Source: Amphirosellinia nigrospora (taxonomy: Eukaryota > Ascomycota > Sordariomycetes > Xylariales > Xylariaceae). Taken from it: 64,000 nt of DNA. Both the position numbers and the translations under genes were made by a program. Position 1 is the first letter of the stretch, and the number at the start of each line of letters is the position of its first letter. The stretch lies in assembly GCA_004123355.1 (NCBI GenBank), contig SCHM01000002.1:6855569-6919568 (forward strand), given 5' to 3'. Below are positions 47,102-58,838 of the stretch, piece by piece. Below the pieces are notes generated by a model, which was given only the letters and a program-made list of their open reading frames with translations, was not told the origin of the DNA and made no database searches.

Positions 47102-48436
47102 ATGGCGGAATTTAATGTTTTCAATCTGGGTGACTTCGCTCTACAGTCTGGAGCTACGTTGCGAAACGCATATATCGCGTACAAGACGTTCGGCGACCCG
47201 AGCAACCCAGCGATCATCTATCCGACCTGGTACAGCGGACTGATATCGGATAACGTGTGGCTGCTTGGTGAGGACATGACGTTAAACCCGAAGAAGTACT
47301 TCATCATCATCCCCGCACTCTTCGGCAATGGACAGTCAACAAGCCCGTCGAACACCCCGGAACCCCCCCTTCCCGCAGATTACCGTATTTGACAACGTTG
47401 CCGCACAACATCGGCTAGTGACGGAGGGACTGGGAGTGAAACATGCCAAAGCCGTCCTAGGGTGGAGTATGGGTGAGTACCACGTATTAGCTGTTGGCTC
47501 CAGGGTGACGTGCGATCTAATAGTCCGGAACAGGAGCGGCTCAGACATTTCAATGGATTCGCAGTTATCCAGACTTCATAGACCTCGCCGCCCCATTCTG
47601 CGGTGCTGCGCGATGTAGTCTGCATAATAAAGTATTCCTCGAGGGCGTGAAGAGCGCGCTCATCGCAGCAAAGGGCGTCGCGTCCGGCGGCGTCAGCAAG
47701 ACGGAGGCGACAGCCACTTCGCAGTATCGTGCTTGGACCGTCGAAGAGCGCGAAGTTGGACTAAAAGCTCTTGGACGCGTGTATGCTGGCTGGGGTTTCA
47801 GTCAGGCATTCTATCGTGAAAAGGTGTACGAGAGCTATCTAGGCTTTAAAGACCTCGAGGAGTTTATGGTTGGGTTCTGGGAGCCTGGGCGCTGTCAAAA
47901 GATAAGTAAGGTCTCATCAAGGGTATAACTAGACTTGCAACGCTGACTGTCCTTGAAGACCCTGAAAATATGATCACTATGTTGGACACATGGCAATCTG
48001 CTGATTGCTCTAACCAAGATGCGTATAAAGGGGGTAAGCTTATGTAACCAGTCAACTTATTATTCATTTTTCTGTTAACATGTCGCCATCAGACTTCGAG
48101 CTTGCTATGAAGAGCATCATAGCCAAAACCGTAGTTCTTCCAGGGAAAACAGACTTATACTTCCCACCAGAAGATTCGGAATACGAAGTCGCATGCATGT
48201 CCCCAGGAATCGGGAAATGCATTGCGTTTCCATCAATATGGGGTCATTGGTAAGTCCCATCGCCTGTACGTGTTGAATAGATCTCCCACTAACGAAGACA
48301 AAGGGCGGGTGGACCAGGGACCAACAAGGAGGACGTAAAATGGTTAGATGAGAAGCTGGCGTCGTTTTTTAAGAATGGAACATTGGAGGATATTGAGAAT
48401 GTTGCAAGTAGTGTGGCGTCGCTTTCACTTCGCTAA
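47102..48436 (+). CDS. MetX-like alpha/beta hydrolase (homoserine O-acetyltransferase family)
   Basis: Five exons: 47102-47472, 47534-47905, 47959-48033, 48093-48249 and 48304-48436, all GT..AG with introns of 53-61 nt. Features in order: GATLRNAYIAYKTFGDPSNP, the oxyanion-side TWYSG, a nucleophile elbow GWSMG (Ser near residue 125, split by intron 1), QTFQWIRSYPDFIDLAAPFC, a lid segment, the acid region LPGKTDLYFPPEDSE and the catalytic His in WGHWAGGPG. Members transfer or hydrolyse acyl groups; several fungal ones are tailoring enzymes rather than true homoserine acetyltransferases, so the substrate is open. One slip falls at a C7 run (47363-47369), just before ITVFDNVAAQH. It is convergent with CutC, 116 bp apart. 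Confidence 0.8.
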
Positions 48437-48552
48437 TATTTTCGAGATCGCGACGAAGGGGGCAGCGTTGGCCTTTGGCATCGGCAACTTGATTTCAGCA
48501 GGAGCCTTTTCTGGAGGGATTAAACAGTGATCATGTGAAACGCTCCTGTCCA

Positions 48553-49443
48553 CTAATCTATAGGTTCGGCTGCCGATCTTAATTCATCCAATATCCCCTG
48601 CACTTCCTCAGGGTTGATATCTTCGTTGCCAGTTCCGCGAAGACAGGCTGAATGAAAATAGACCGAGCCGGCTTCCTCCCACAACACAAGCCTTCCTATC
48701 ATCTCATCGATGTTGGTTGTTCTTACTCCTCCACCGATAATTATCTCGATTTTTAGGAGTTTTGCCTTTTCTATGACTCCTTCCAGCGTCTCTATGTGAT
48801 CAATTGCCTTTCCCAGCCCACCGGACGTCAGGATTGCATTAAAACCACAAGCTGCAATGGTATCAAGGCCTATCTTCCAAGACGCTAGAGTTGAATGGTG
48901 AGAGTCTCCGCCACTGATTATCTCATCAAATGCACGGTGAAAAACGCATTTGAAGGGTTTCGCAGCTTGGACAAGATGGGTGCACCTCCTCCCATCGACC
49001 CAGCATCGCTGTCCTCTTAAAGGATCCTCACGTTCTTGAAGTGTGCTCTCTCTCAAAATTCCGAACACAAATCCGTCGCCTTTACTTGCATCTAGTAGGC
49101 CACTCTCCTTGAATTCTTTGATACTAGCTTCCATTATTTTGAACTCTTCGTCAGTGTAAATGAAGTCGGTTTTACCGACCCCTTCAGCCTCAGGTGACGA
49201 AGATACACGAGGAGGCCCTCGCGGCCGGATCATGATCCGGAGGGGGCATCTCTGGCTAGATGTAGAAATGAATTCCTTCAGGTCCCCAACGGAAGGCGTA
49301 AGTCCGCCTTCACCATATGACCCTTCGGCATTCAGTTCGATCCGAGTGGCTCCAAGGGTGGCGGCGCTGAAGGCAGCTAAAGCGCCGAAAGCAGGTATTT
49401 CGAGACCGAGGGTAGGAGTTTCCGCCATGAGAATATTGCGCAA
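48553..49443 (-). CDS. CutC-family copper homeostasis protein
   Basis: An uninterrupted 296-codon frame, the clearest intact gene in the window. Motifs of the CutC TIM barrel: LEIPAFGALAAFSAATLGAT, RIELNAEGSYGEGGLTPSVG, IMIRPRGPP, DGFVFGIL, CVFHRAFDEI, ILTSGGLGKAIDHIETL and IIIGGGVRTTNIDEM. CutC proteins are linked to copper tolerance in bacteria and are cytosolic; the molecular activity is not settled. An ATG 15 bp downstream (MAETPTLGLE) is an equally good start. No intron and no frame slip. Tail-to-tail with the MetX-like gene. Confidence 0.9.
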   Translation of the reverse strand: MRNILMAETPTLGLEIPAFGALAAFSAATLGATRIELNAEGSYGEGGLTPSVGDLKEFISTSSQRCPLRIMIRPRGPPRVSSSPEAEGVGKTDFIYTDEEFKIMEASIKEFKESGLLDASKGDGFVFGILRESTLQEREDPLRGQRCWVDGRRCTHLVQAAKPFKCVFHRAFDEIISGGDSHHSTLASWKIGLDTIAACGFNAILTSGGLGKAIDHIETLEGVIEKAKLLKIEIIIGGGVRTTNIDEMIGRLVLWEEAGSVYFHSACLRGTGNEDINPEEVQGILDELRSAAEPID

Positions 49444-50297
49444 ACCAGATGTTTTAGTAGATGAGGTTTTTGCCGCGATCAGTTTCGTTTAGTTATGCGA
49501 TAAAAGCTAGTGTTCAAGTGCTTGGGAACCGGCGTTGGACTCTGGTTTAAGTTATAGACGAATTCTCTCCTCGCAGGTCTCCGCGAATATGACTCCTCGA
49601 GAGGGGTCGAGGCTATTCTGACCAATACTAATATGCTCAGTATCTCAGCCCGCGAAAATGATCGGAGGCTAATTGGCCTGTGTGGCTCTTGTGGCTAGGT
49701 CCTGTGGCTCATCTGTGAGACAGTTTGCGCTGCGGGAGCACCAATGTCGCTACGAGATAAAAGAGGCAGTCTGGGAGCAGTGAGTTAATTGACGCAGGAA
49801 TTTTGATGAAACGGGCCAGTTAAATGACAGAAAGGACTCTAAGTTGTAACGTCTTCTATGATGAGGGACAGGCAGGTCTGGGTTAGGTAACTACGCTACC
49901 CACCAACCGTTGCCGTCCAAGTGGGTCAGGCGCAGTCCCTTTCCGGTAGAGCCTACCCGAGAGACCGTCATTGGTCGCAACACGGTCGCAACATGTGTGA
50001 AGATGAATAAGAACACGCTCACAGTATACATATATCAAGCGTTGATCCTCAGATCAAATGTCACTTAAATCTGTTTATAAATGTAGTACTTGTGAGATTG
50101 TTTGATACTAACATCATATGCTATCCCTGGCATGTCAAATTACTAAAGTCCTTAGATAGCCAAATCGACGTCTCGCTAAACAGGTGTCAAACCTTACATG
50201 ACCCTACATGGAAAGCTACCATCCTTCAATATTCTCACTGGATTATATCTTCTTGCCTAGCTATAGTAGCACCTAAGCCTTAATTGATATTACGCCA
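49444..50297. other. intergenic, no gene seen
   Basis: 850 bp upstream of CutC and downstream of the SANT-like gene; presumably holds the CutC promoter. No motif stands out. Confidence 0.5.
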
Positions 50298-51027
50298 CTA
50301 CTCTCGAATCTCGCCTTCTTCCAACTCACTATCTTCATCTCCGGGTAGGCGTGTAGTGATGGGTGTGTCGGCGACAGTTTCGGGTGAATTCAGAATCTCA
50401 CGGGATCCGCAAACACCAGGTTTCGAGCTTTCCGGGGAGCCAGTAGGTGCGAGATCAGTGAACGAAGCTTCGTTAGGGGCCGAATGAGGAGATCGTGTCT
50501 GAGAATACCCAGTTGTATCAGGTTCGGTTACAAGCTGGATATACTGGCTACGGCGTGAGTTTGGGGGCGTCGCGGACGAGCTGGGGTTACTGTGGTCGCT
50601 GGCGAGATGAGGAGTGTAATCTAATAGTGGGATATGAGTATGGGTAAACATTTGAACGCGATGATGCTGGTAAAGGACCTACCTTTTTTGGCGAGATACT
50701 CTTGCACGTATGGATAGGCGTTGGGAGATCGGCGTTGGATTTCAGTGTTCTGAAAGAAATGCTCGACTACGAAATCTGAGTTAGTGTCCTGCAACCAAAA
50801 GCCGAGCAACAAGAAAACGACATAGACGAGGGGCGAACCTTACATAGCATGTTGCCGGTATACTGACGACGGGCGTTATCTCCCATTGCGTGTTGCATCT
50901 CTACCGCCAGATTATCCCAACTCTTCTCTTGTTTCCAACGATCGACACCGGCTCTCTTCGTTGACTCGCTGACCGCTACACGCCAGAAATGTCGCTCCTC
51001 TGCCTCAGTCCATATTTTGCCGCCCAT
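50298..51027 (-). CDS. SANT/Myb-like DNA-binding protein
   Basis: Three exons (51027-50844, 50775-50683, 50620-50298) join in perfect phase to 199 residues. Splice junctions recreate a Tyr codon and an Asp codon. The N-terminal 70 residues form a Myb/SANT-like helix set: MGGKIWTEAEERHFWRVAVS, DRWKQEKSWDNLAVEMQHAM, ARRQYTGNMLYFVVEHFFQN. The rest is Ser/Pro-rich and disordered, ending in the acidic EDSELEEGEIRE. The start at 51027 begins exactly at the domain; an ATG 72 bp upstream in frame (51099) would add a tail of no distinct character. Presumed nuclear regulator, target unknown. Intact. Confidence 0.75.
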
Positions 51028-51763
51028 GGTGAGGGCTTTGTTTGCCCCTCTTGGATGCGGGTAGGCGAGTAGGCGAGTCCCAGCCGAATGGCGTAGCACA
51101 GAGCAAGAAATACGTTCAGGTCTTCTTCAGTAGCAGCTACTAAGAACGCCGTTTTACTTATTATGGCTTGAAAGAAGACTCTCATGAGAAGCGATGGGTA
51201 GGTGAGAAGGATGGACAGATATATGTTGAAACTGCGAAACATGACAGGGGGCTTATGTTTATTTGCAGTATTTGTTTTCATCGACTCGCTAGTGCGTATA
51301 TTGTCGTCAGAGGTTTTCTATGTACTACCGACTAGAAGACAACGAGTCGAATGTCCCGCACTTCCTGAGGTCTGATTCAATATACATCAGATGACGGTAA
51401 ATCACTTCAAGCTTGGCCTCGGATGCAGGTGTCATTCTCAAAATAGTATACAGTCCCAATCGGTGACCTTGCTTCTAAACGTGTTACGTTCACAGTTACA
51501 GTATAACAAATTCAGGATACTCTACGTGAGTGCGATGTACAATGTTTCATTTACAATTCGTATAACACTCAACACGTCACACGATCACAGTGATCTCGCG
51601 GAATGAATGCTGGCGGGTAAGGTATTCTACAAGTATAACTATAGATAATTGATGTACGATAATAGCGTATTTCAGAGGACACTATGAAAGACGGACATCA
51701 TGAGCGCTGTTTTATAGAGCGTAGACCACCTATCCAGTCTAACAATTGCTTCTAGATGATAAT
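51028..51763. other. intergenic, no gene seen
   Basis: 730 bp between the SANT-like gene 5' end and the SDR 3' end. Nothing recognisable. Confidence 0.5.
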
Positions 51764-52650
51764 CTATGAATCCTTTGAGAACACAGCATATCCGTTTTCT
51801 TTCGAAAAGGTATACTGCCAAGGCCCTTGATCAGGTTTCCGAGCCAACTCGAGGAACACATCAGCGTGTACGCCAGCATTGACCCCCTTATACATTGGGC
51901 CGCCGTCCGGGTCTCGTTCATCGACGTAATAGAAACTGAAGGTGTGTAAGTTCGTCGTCTTATTTAGAGCTGTCGTGCTCCCATGGGGCAAGAGGAGTCA
52001 CGAACCTGAAGGGTTTGTCGTTGTACGCCGTGCGCGCTAGGTACTCTACCGTGTATGCCGCCGTAGTCTTGCCGATGCCCAGAGAAAAGAAGCCAAGAAT
52101 CCGCTTCTCGTTAAGAGCATTTCCAGTGAAAAGATAGGTTGCGCCGTTGGGCCCTAGCTTGCCTTGGGACTCCAGCTCTAGAAATCCCTTCACAGCCTCA
52201 TCGGCCGCGACCGTAGGACTTATGCCATTTACATTCATTCTTTTCTGAAAAGCCTCTACAGTGTCAATGTCGAACACTGCGGAGCGATTGGAAGGTGCCG
52301 ATGCGTAGGCTGTTCCTCTTCCTTAGCATTCTGGAATTATAGCGGGAGCGAAAGTCTGGGGATGTAATTCGTGGAGAGAAGCTGTACCATAAAATTTCAA
52401 ACATTCGAGACAGATATTACATACCATTATATATGACAACTTCAGGGACACCAACTTCTTGATGGACTCTCTTGAATAGGGCGGGGACTTTCGTCGACTC
52501 AGCGGCGTCAAATTCAAAAAAGGGAAATTTGGACGTATCGAGTCTCTGGGTCCTTGACGCCACAGCGACTTTGTACCCTACGGCCGCAAAAGCCTCAGCA
52601 GTCGCCGTGCCGACCGCAGAACCCACGCCAATTATCAATGCTACCGGCAT
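51764..52650 (-). CDS. short-chain dehydrogenase/reductase-like protein
   Basis: Exons 52650-52425, 52321-52006 and 51935-51764 join in frame to 237 residues; introns are 103 and 70 nt. The N-terminus has the Rossmann start VALIIGVGSAVGTATAEAFA, with a GxGxxxG-type glycine pattern, then KVAVASRTQRLD and, later, VVIYNGRGTAYASAP at the strand-4 position. TYLFTGNALNEKRILGFFSL takes the place of the usual S-Y-K block: a classical YxxxK is not visible, although GIGKTTAAYTVEYLA supplies a Lys. FYYVDERDPDGGPMYKG follows. It fits a fungal SDR-like group that lacks the standard catalytic tyrosine, so activity is uncertain. Intact; no frame slip. Confidence 0.75.
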
Positions 52651-53361
52651 TGTTTCTGTCTACTTGAGGATAGTCGAAAGGGATGGTGAAAGAGCAAGAC
52701 GTGTATTTTCGATAAGGTAGTAGAACTAAGTATTGAGTTACCTCCGAGTGAGTGTGAATGCTGCAGCCAGCGGCAGCTTTATACCGCCCTGACGAGTGAA
52801 AACATAGTGTTGTGGTGATCTAACCTGCATGTCGACGTTAGGCTTATAAAGCAGGCGCTGTTGATGCAGCCTTTCGGAACGGAGTTGTGTCAATTCCCTG
52901 TACCGTACGCGATGAGCTTAGTAAAAAATGGTCCTCATGGTAACTTTTCGCGAGCAAGTTCACCCAACTTAGCTGCATAATTGCTGTGGATCAGCCAATC
53001 AAGCATGAAGATGGCCGTAGAGGGGCTTTCTACTATCAATATATGATGCCATATTGAGTGAAACATACAGAACCGCTCGCAGCATGACTGGCTACCTATA
53101 TCATTACCAAGCTTTCAATTAGTCAGTTATCCCTAGTCCACGGAAGTCCGACTTGGCCTTGAGAACTCAGCTCGTCCACACAAATGCATCATCAAAGCAA
53201 AACTAACAATTGAGTGCTTTTGAAGCAACCAGGGTCCTTCTATAGGGCATTGGGTTCATAGTATTGAGCTTAAGTTGTCACTGGAACGGGAGTTTTTAAA
53301 CATAACATGGCACTGTAAATACAGATCCTGGCAAGTTCAGGCAGGGATACTCTGATCGAGT
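52651..53361. other. intergenic, no gene seen
   Basis: 710 bp upstream of the SDR and downstream of GEP4; no coding signal. Confidence 0.5.
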
Positions 53362-54142
53362 TTACTCGAAAGGGCTGCTTGGATCGGGTGCTTGTAAACC
53401 ACGCGCCATCAACATTGGGCCCAGACGTTGTTCAAATCTGGAGAACTTTAAGATGTAAGCGGTAATTTCACGAGAGACACTAAATCGGCAGATTACTTAC
53501 GATACTTTTCTGGCTCATGGGTTTGACTCCATCCTTGATCCAAATTCCCCAACTCCCCATCATATTAGCCAACATCATATCGGTCATAAGGCGATCTCCG
53601 ACGACGACAACCTCGCTTGGGTGTGTGACGCCAGTCTCAGGATGCTTCTTAAAATGAGCCATGATCTCATCTTTACAGCCCGGCTTCTTAGTTCGATGTG
53701 CGAGAACAGAAACCCCAGTGGTTGATTCGAGCTCCTTGGCTAGCCGGCCATCACGGTCATAAGTTGTGGCGCCAGCCGTATTAGATACGATTAAGAGGCG
53801 GTGGCCAGGATATTCCTCGCGCAGCTGTTGGAACCGTTTCTTTACGTAGTCTAGTTAGTTCTGCGACAGCACGCATGATATACCAAATGATCTAATCTGG
53901 GAATTGGACATAGCACATACGGTATATGAAGGGTAAACTTCATTCGTATTTGGATACGCAAAGCAGTCATCTTTGTCGAGCACGACAGCTTTGATGTTAC
54001 ATTTCTTCCCCTGTGCCTCGAAGGCCCTGTCAAGGGGACTTGGCAGATCGCCGAATGTCGATACAGTCGCATGTGGAAGACATAATGAAGGCTTCGCGGC
54101 GAGTCTGAACACGTTCAGGAATCCCGACAAGTTGAGATTCAT
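53362..54142 (-). CDS. mitochondrial phosphatidylglycerophosphatase GEP4
   Basis: HAD-family phosphatase that dephosphorylates phosphatidylglycerophosphate in cardiolipin synthesis at the inner mitochondrial membrane. Exons are 54142-53921, 53850-53501 and 53445-53362. Exon 1 reads MNLNLSGFLNVFRLAAKPSL, CLPHATVSTFGDLP and the HAD nucleophile region AVVLDKDDCFAYPNTNEVY. Exon 2 has LLIVSNTAGATTYDRDGR, HRTKKPGCKDEIMAHFKKHP and VVVVGDRLMTDMMLANMMGS (HAD motif IV). Exon 3 has RGLQAPDPSSPFE and then the stop. The exon 1/2 junction is out of phase by one base; one G missing at the donor (ACCG-GTATG read as ACC-GTATG) would explain it. Head-to-head with ORC2. Confidence 0.85.
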
Positions 54143-54516
54143 CGCAACAAGTGTAATAACAATCCACTTCTTTTGCAGTAAGTCGGCATCCGTGAAGTGA
54201 GTGAGGCATGAGGATATCTATCAAGATTTCCACCTACCTAGACAGGGGTGTTATACGCTAAAGCCGCCTGGAATAGGTACAAGGTTAGTGGGTCAATTAA
54301 GTGTTGCAGGGCACCTGCAGCCAGTATTAGCACCAACTATAGGTATCTAAGTACCTAGTCGCGCTATCGAACGCGTCGCCACATCCAACATCCCAAACTG
54401 CGACGCCAGTTCTCTTTTTCTAACGTCCCACGATTCACTAAACGCGGATCCGCCGACGCTCTGTCTTTCTTTCTTCATCTACTATGCAGCACCTCAAGAT
54501 ACCCCGATAGCATATA
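54143..54516. promoter_or_regulatory. divergent promoter region, GEP4 and ORC2
   Basis: 374 bp between two divergently transcribed housekeeping genes. It contains TCTAAGTACCTAG-type and CT-rich stretches but no clear TATA box. Confidence 0.5.
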
Positions 54517-56282
54517 ATGGTACGTACGAAGCGACAACAGCAGCATATTACTGCAACAACACTGAGGAGTAGCTCTCGTAAACGACCCAGGGAAGGGTTA
54601 ACGACACAGAAGATGGCTCTTCTTCGAAACGACGAGGCGGCCGGTCTGCTACTAGCGCATCTCTCGACACCTCCCACTCAGAGTACGACTTTCCCTCAGA
54701 TGACGATATACAAACGAAGCCCATAAGCCAGGAAACGCCCAAGAAGCAAAGGAGACCACCAGCAACCGCCACCACTTCAAATGGGACGACAAAGCCTACA
54801 CCTCGGGTCGCAAGAGCAACCCAGTGACACCCTCTGGGACTAGGGCCCAGGGCTATTGCCAATGGGGAGACACCACGACGGCAGCGCAATGATCGGTCTG
54901 CAAGAAAGAAGAGCGCCCGAGCTCTCATTGAGAAGGTCGTGGGCGGCGCATCCAGCGACGAGGATGCAGATGAAGACATCGCCCGAGAGATATACGAGTC
55001 GAGTGAGGACGATGACATAGGAGAAGACGTTGCGGAAGCAAACACTGGGGAAAGAGACACCGAAGAACTACCCGATGAAGCCGCAACACCATCCAAAACA
55101 CCTCGGGGCCGCACGAAACCGAAGACGGGAGCAAGAACACGTAAGAAATCCCCGACGCCACCTCGAGATCTACCCCCCCACGAGCTCTACTTGCACAGAA
55201 CCGGCCCGGCGCAGCGAAGACATCAAATAACACACTTGCCTCTCTTAAACTCCTTACTCATGAAGAATACTTCTCTATTTTACGGGGGTATAAAGGGTCT
55301 CACGAGGATGACATTGAATTTCTCAGCTCTATTCATATACAGTCCTTCCCACAATGGAATTTTGAGCTTTCACAGGGGTTCAGCGTCTGTTTGTATGGAT
55401 ACGGCTCGAAACGAGCACTATTACACAAATTCGCGAAACATATATACAACACGATATCAGACCACAATGGTCATCGCATCGTGGTCATCAACGGCTACGT
55501 GCGTGCAAATTTGAGTTCTCTCCGCGATATTTTATCTGTCATTGCGGGGGCGGTCGAGCCAAAACACAAGCTCGCTGCTGGAGGGCCGTCTGTGATGATG
55601 GAGAATTTGAAAAGCCTCTTGTCTGCCAATGATATCATAATTACAGTTATCCTAAACTCGATCGATGCCGCTCCACTACGACGCCCGGGCTTTCAACCGA
55701 TATTGGCCCAGTTGGCTGCACACCCCAAGATCCAGTTTGTCTGCTCAGCGGACACCCCTGATTTCACATTGCTTTGGGATAGTAGCCTGAGATCTTCATT
55801 TGGCTTCGTCTTTCACGACTGCACGACGTTTGCTCCCTTCTCGGCCGAATTAGAAATTGTAGACGATGTTCACGAACTCCTTGGAAGGAAGGCCAGGCGC
55901 GTGGGTGGAAAAGAAGGCGTGACATATGTCCTGCGCAGTTTAACCGACAACGCGAGGAATCTGTACCGCCTTCTTGTCGGTGAAGTACTCGTCGCTATGG
56001 ACGACGAAGTCGACTCATCTGGTGAAAATCCCGGAGTTGAGTACAGGATGGTATACAACAAGGCGGTTGAGGAGTTCATCTGTAGTTCGGAAATGGCGTT
56101 CCGAACGCTCCTGAAAGAGTACGTTTTATTGTGACTACAAGGCTTCGATGCCACGCTAACTTTGATTTAGATTCCATGACCATCAAATGATAACGAGCCG
56201 TAAAGATATACTAGGAACTGAATTGCTCAGTGTGCCTTTTCAAAAAGAGGAGCTGGAAGGAATACTTGAGGATATTGTATAA
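54517..56282 (+). CDS. origin recognition complex subunit 2 (ORC2), about four frame slips
   Basis: Part of the six-subunit complex that marks replication origins; nuclear. The N-terminus from the ATG at 54517 is basic and disordered (MVRTKRQQQHITATTLRSSS, SEYDFPSDDDIQTKP) and acidic near GGASSDEDADEDIAREIYES. The ORC2 core begins HELYFAQNRPG after a slip near 55193 (TTT read as TT), then SLKLLTHEEYFSILRGYKG, FELSQGFSVCLYGYGSKRAL, IVVINGYVRANLSSLRDILS, SLLSANDIIITVILNSIDAA, FVCSADTPDFTLLWDSSLRS and FVFHDCTTFAPFSAEL. A 52-nt intron (56119-56170) precedes HDHQMITSRKDILGTELLSV and the stop at 56282. Other slips are near 54597, 54821 and 54855. Length is about 585 residues when corrected, normal for fungi. 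Confidence 0.85.
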
Positions 56283-56642
56283 TCAACACCGAGTGACCCT
56301 ATTTATATACGAGCACCATTCGTTTCGATCTACCGGGCATCGGCGAGAGAGCACATGAATGCGTACGACAATGCACACTTATCGTGCTAATCTATTCATT
56401 GGTCTCGACCTTGCGCTCGCCCACAACTGTTTCGGCTTCATGCGGCTGTACATCCTTCATAAGCTTGCTTGTCTTATCCAAGCCTACCCATTTAGGTTTT
56501 CCATCGGGCAAGTCGACTACACGTTGACTGTAGAATATGTGGCATCTAAAATAGCACGGTCAGCTATCTTCGTGCTAGAGAGCGCGCGAATGACAACCTG
56601 GATCGGGTATGTTAAGCTACTACCGCGTCGATGGTCGATGAC
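56283..56642. other. convergent intergenic region
   Basis: 360 bp between the 3' ends of ORC2 and the GFA-domain gene. No gene seen. Confidence 0.5.
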
Positions 56643-57198
56643 TTACTGAGGGTCGAAGTGTTTCTTATCCTCCGCACTCGCAAACTTGATGATGCCAGGA
56701 AACATAAGGACCATATTGCGGCCCTCGTCCATAATAGGCGAGTGGCAGTATGCGCAGCTCACTTTTACCGGGAGCTCATAGTGTATACCCTTGGTCGGTG
56801 AATGGTAAAATGCGAGACCTTCGGCCCCATTTTCAAAATGTAAGTCTTCCTTGTGGAAGATAGCGGCCCATTGAAAAGGTGCTCCTGTATATATCAGACG
56901 TAACTTCATCTGGCCCAAGCTATTTTTTCTTGCCAAAATTTGAGTGACAATTACCATGTAATGCTTGGCAGTCAACGCAGTGGCAAAATTTCGAAGCCAG
57001 AGGCTTCTCTCGGCTTAACCAATACTTGACCCTACCACAGTGGCAGTGCGCTGTGTGCCGTTTCTCGAACTTCTCGTTTACGTCTGTCGTGCGGTATGGA
57101 GGACGGTTCTTCCAGTCATCATCTTGTTTTGATGGCGTTTCTTCCAAATGTCCACTTCCCTTGCCAACTTCGGGTCGACTGTCTGGTTTCGCAGACAT
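56643..57198 (-). CDS. GFA-domain (CENP-V/GFA) zinc protein
   Basis: Two exons (57198-56955 and 56884-56643, intron 70 nt) give 161 residues in perfect frame. Zinc motifs of the Gfa family: AHCHCGRVKYWLSRE, CHCVDCQALHGAPFQWAAIF across the intron, and a later SCAYCHSPIMDEGRNMVLMF. Members bind zinc; glutathione-dependent formaldehyde-activating activity is documented for few, so function is inferred by family only. The start at 57198 (MSAKPDSRPEVG) is preceded in frame by a further 58 codons from 57372 (RRLFSSTSCAQFSIQ), which look like a mitochondrial presequence and could be used. Intact. Confidence 0.8.
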
Positions 57199-58838
57199 GG
57201 TGTAGAAATTTTTGTTTGAAGCGGTGCCGGACGTGATGTTTAACGTTTGTTTGTGTTGTATAGAAAATTGAGCACACGAGGTCGATGAGAATAACCGCCG
57301 CACAGGACAGTTGTGCAACGACGAATAAGCCGAGTATGAGGGCAATGACGTTGGAAACTGGCGGTCGAGCACAATCGCGTATACTCTCTTGGTGCAGACA
57401 GTCGCAATTGAAGCATCTCACAGAAATCAAAATCACGAGGTGGAATTGGTATAGTATACCTTCAAATGGTAAATGTAACGTTTATAGGGCTTCATTTTCA
57501 AGCCGGTGAGCTCACCTTGCAGCTGTCACATCAAGCGCTCATCAAGAGAACTCATGACGTCGCCTATTTGGCCAATCGGAGTATACGAATGAAAAGCTAT
57601 CAAAAAAGAAAATCTCAAACTGATGATGCTTATTGCCGATCAAGATCTTGTACCTACATAGTAGATCGGATAAAGCTCCGGGTGGTGACGTAAGTATTGG
57701 TCAATATCGAGGTCCCCACTTGCAGATTGTTGTCATTGAGTACCAGAACGCTACAACTGCAAGCCTTCATAGCTCGTCTCGCATACGATGATACGCACAT
57801 ATATTCATACGAAATTCAAGGGCCTAGAATATGATAGAGTGCAAGAGTGATATAGTCTGCACGGCGTAGGGCATCGATTTGCGGCTGAGCTTGTGGACGT
57901 TCGCGAAGCGGACATATGGGATGACAATTCGTGATAATTGCTCGCTTCGACACTCTTTCACCCAATACCATAGGATTGTTGATTTCACGAGCAGCGCAGC
58001 ATCCTTGCTGACAGAAGGTTAATAATAAAGCTACCCTGCAGCTGCAATGCAGGTCTACCGCATCATACATATGTACTCTGGAAGGAACAGCTGACAGCAT
58101 TCGTTATGACCCGATCGTAGCTTTATTGTAACTGCAGAGTTTTAAAAAATGTTTGCTCTCAATGTGTCACAGTGTCTCGGGGAGTTTCGGTGTGATTTGA
58201 CACATCGGATCACATACATACATCCATCATACCTGTCCTCGGCTCCTTCAAGTTCAGCTGAGTATCGCCTCAATATATGCTGGCCAACGGCATCTAGACC
58301 ACATTACCCTTGCTCATGCATACATGCAGCTACAGGTGCATATCAATGTTATCTCGATTCTCGCTTGTTGGCATTACATTGAGGTACCACGATGCCAGTC
58401 GCTTGTCAGCTCGCGCGACACGCATTTCGCCAGAGCCGTATTGTCAAGAGACGAAATACGAGGGGTTTGTGCACGCACCAACTACAAGATTTTAATGTAG
58501 GATCGAGAATTCGCTTCCGTTTTCATGTAACGCTTTGTAGCGGCCAAATAGTCCACGCCGTAAAGAATCATGTCATAGCACCGCCAATTCACAGGCGTAT
58601 TGGCCCTCCAGTCATCTTACACCCGCTATCGAATCATATTAATTCCACAGGAATAGATAAGAATGAGTCAACGGAAGTGACTATCAGATAGAGTTTTAAG
58701 ATTTCATATAAAGTTCATCTCGTTGGCCGCGTGTCTTCACAGAATCTATCCGTCACCATCCCAACCAACAACTATTTCTTACAAACTCCCTCACCAAGAC
58801 CTCTATCCATAACATACCGAGCCTTACCCAAGCGCACC
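57199..58838. other. intergenic, no supported gene
   Basis: 1.6 kb of mixed sequence. Short frames (57466-57693, 58149-58382, 58392-58691) overlap one another on the same strand without recognisable character. Confidence 0.45.

Noticed and set aside
54548-55233. Long minus-strand frames opposite the ORC2 N-terminus
   Set aside because: Ser- and Arg-rich shadows of the biased ORC2 coding strand; no start context or homology.
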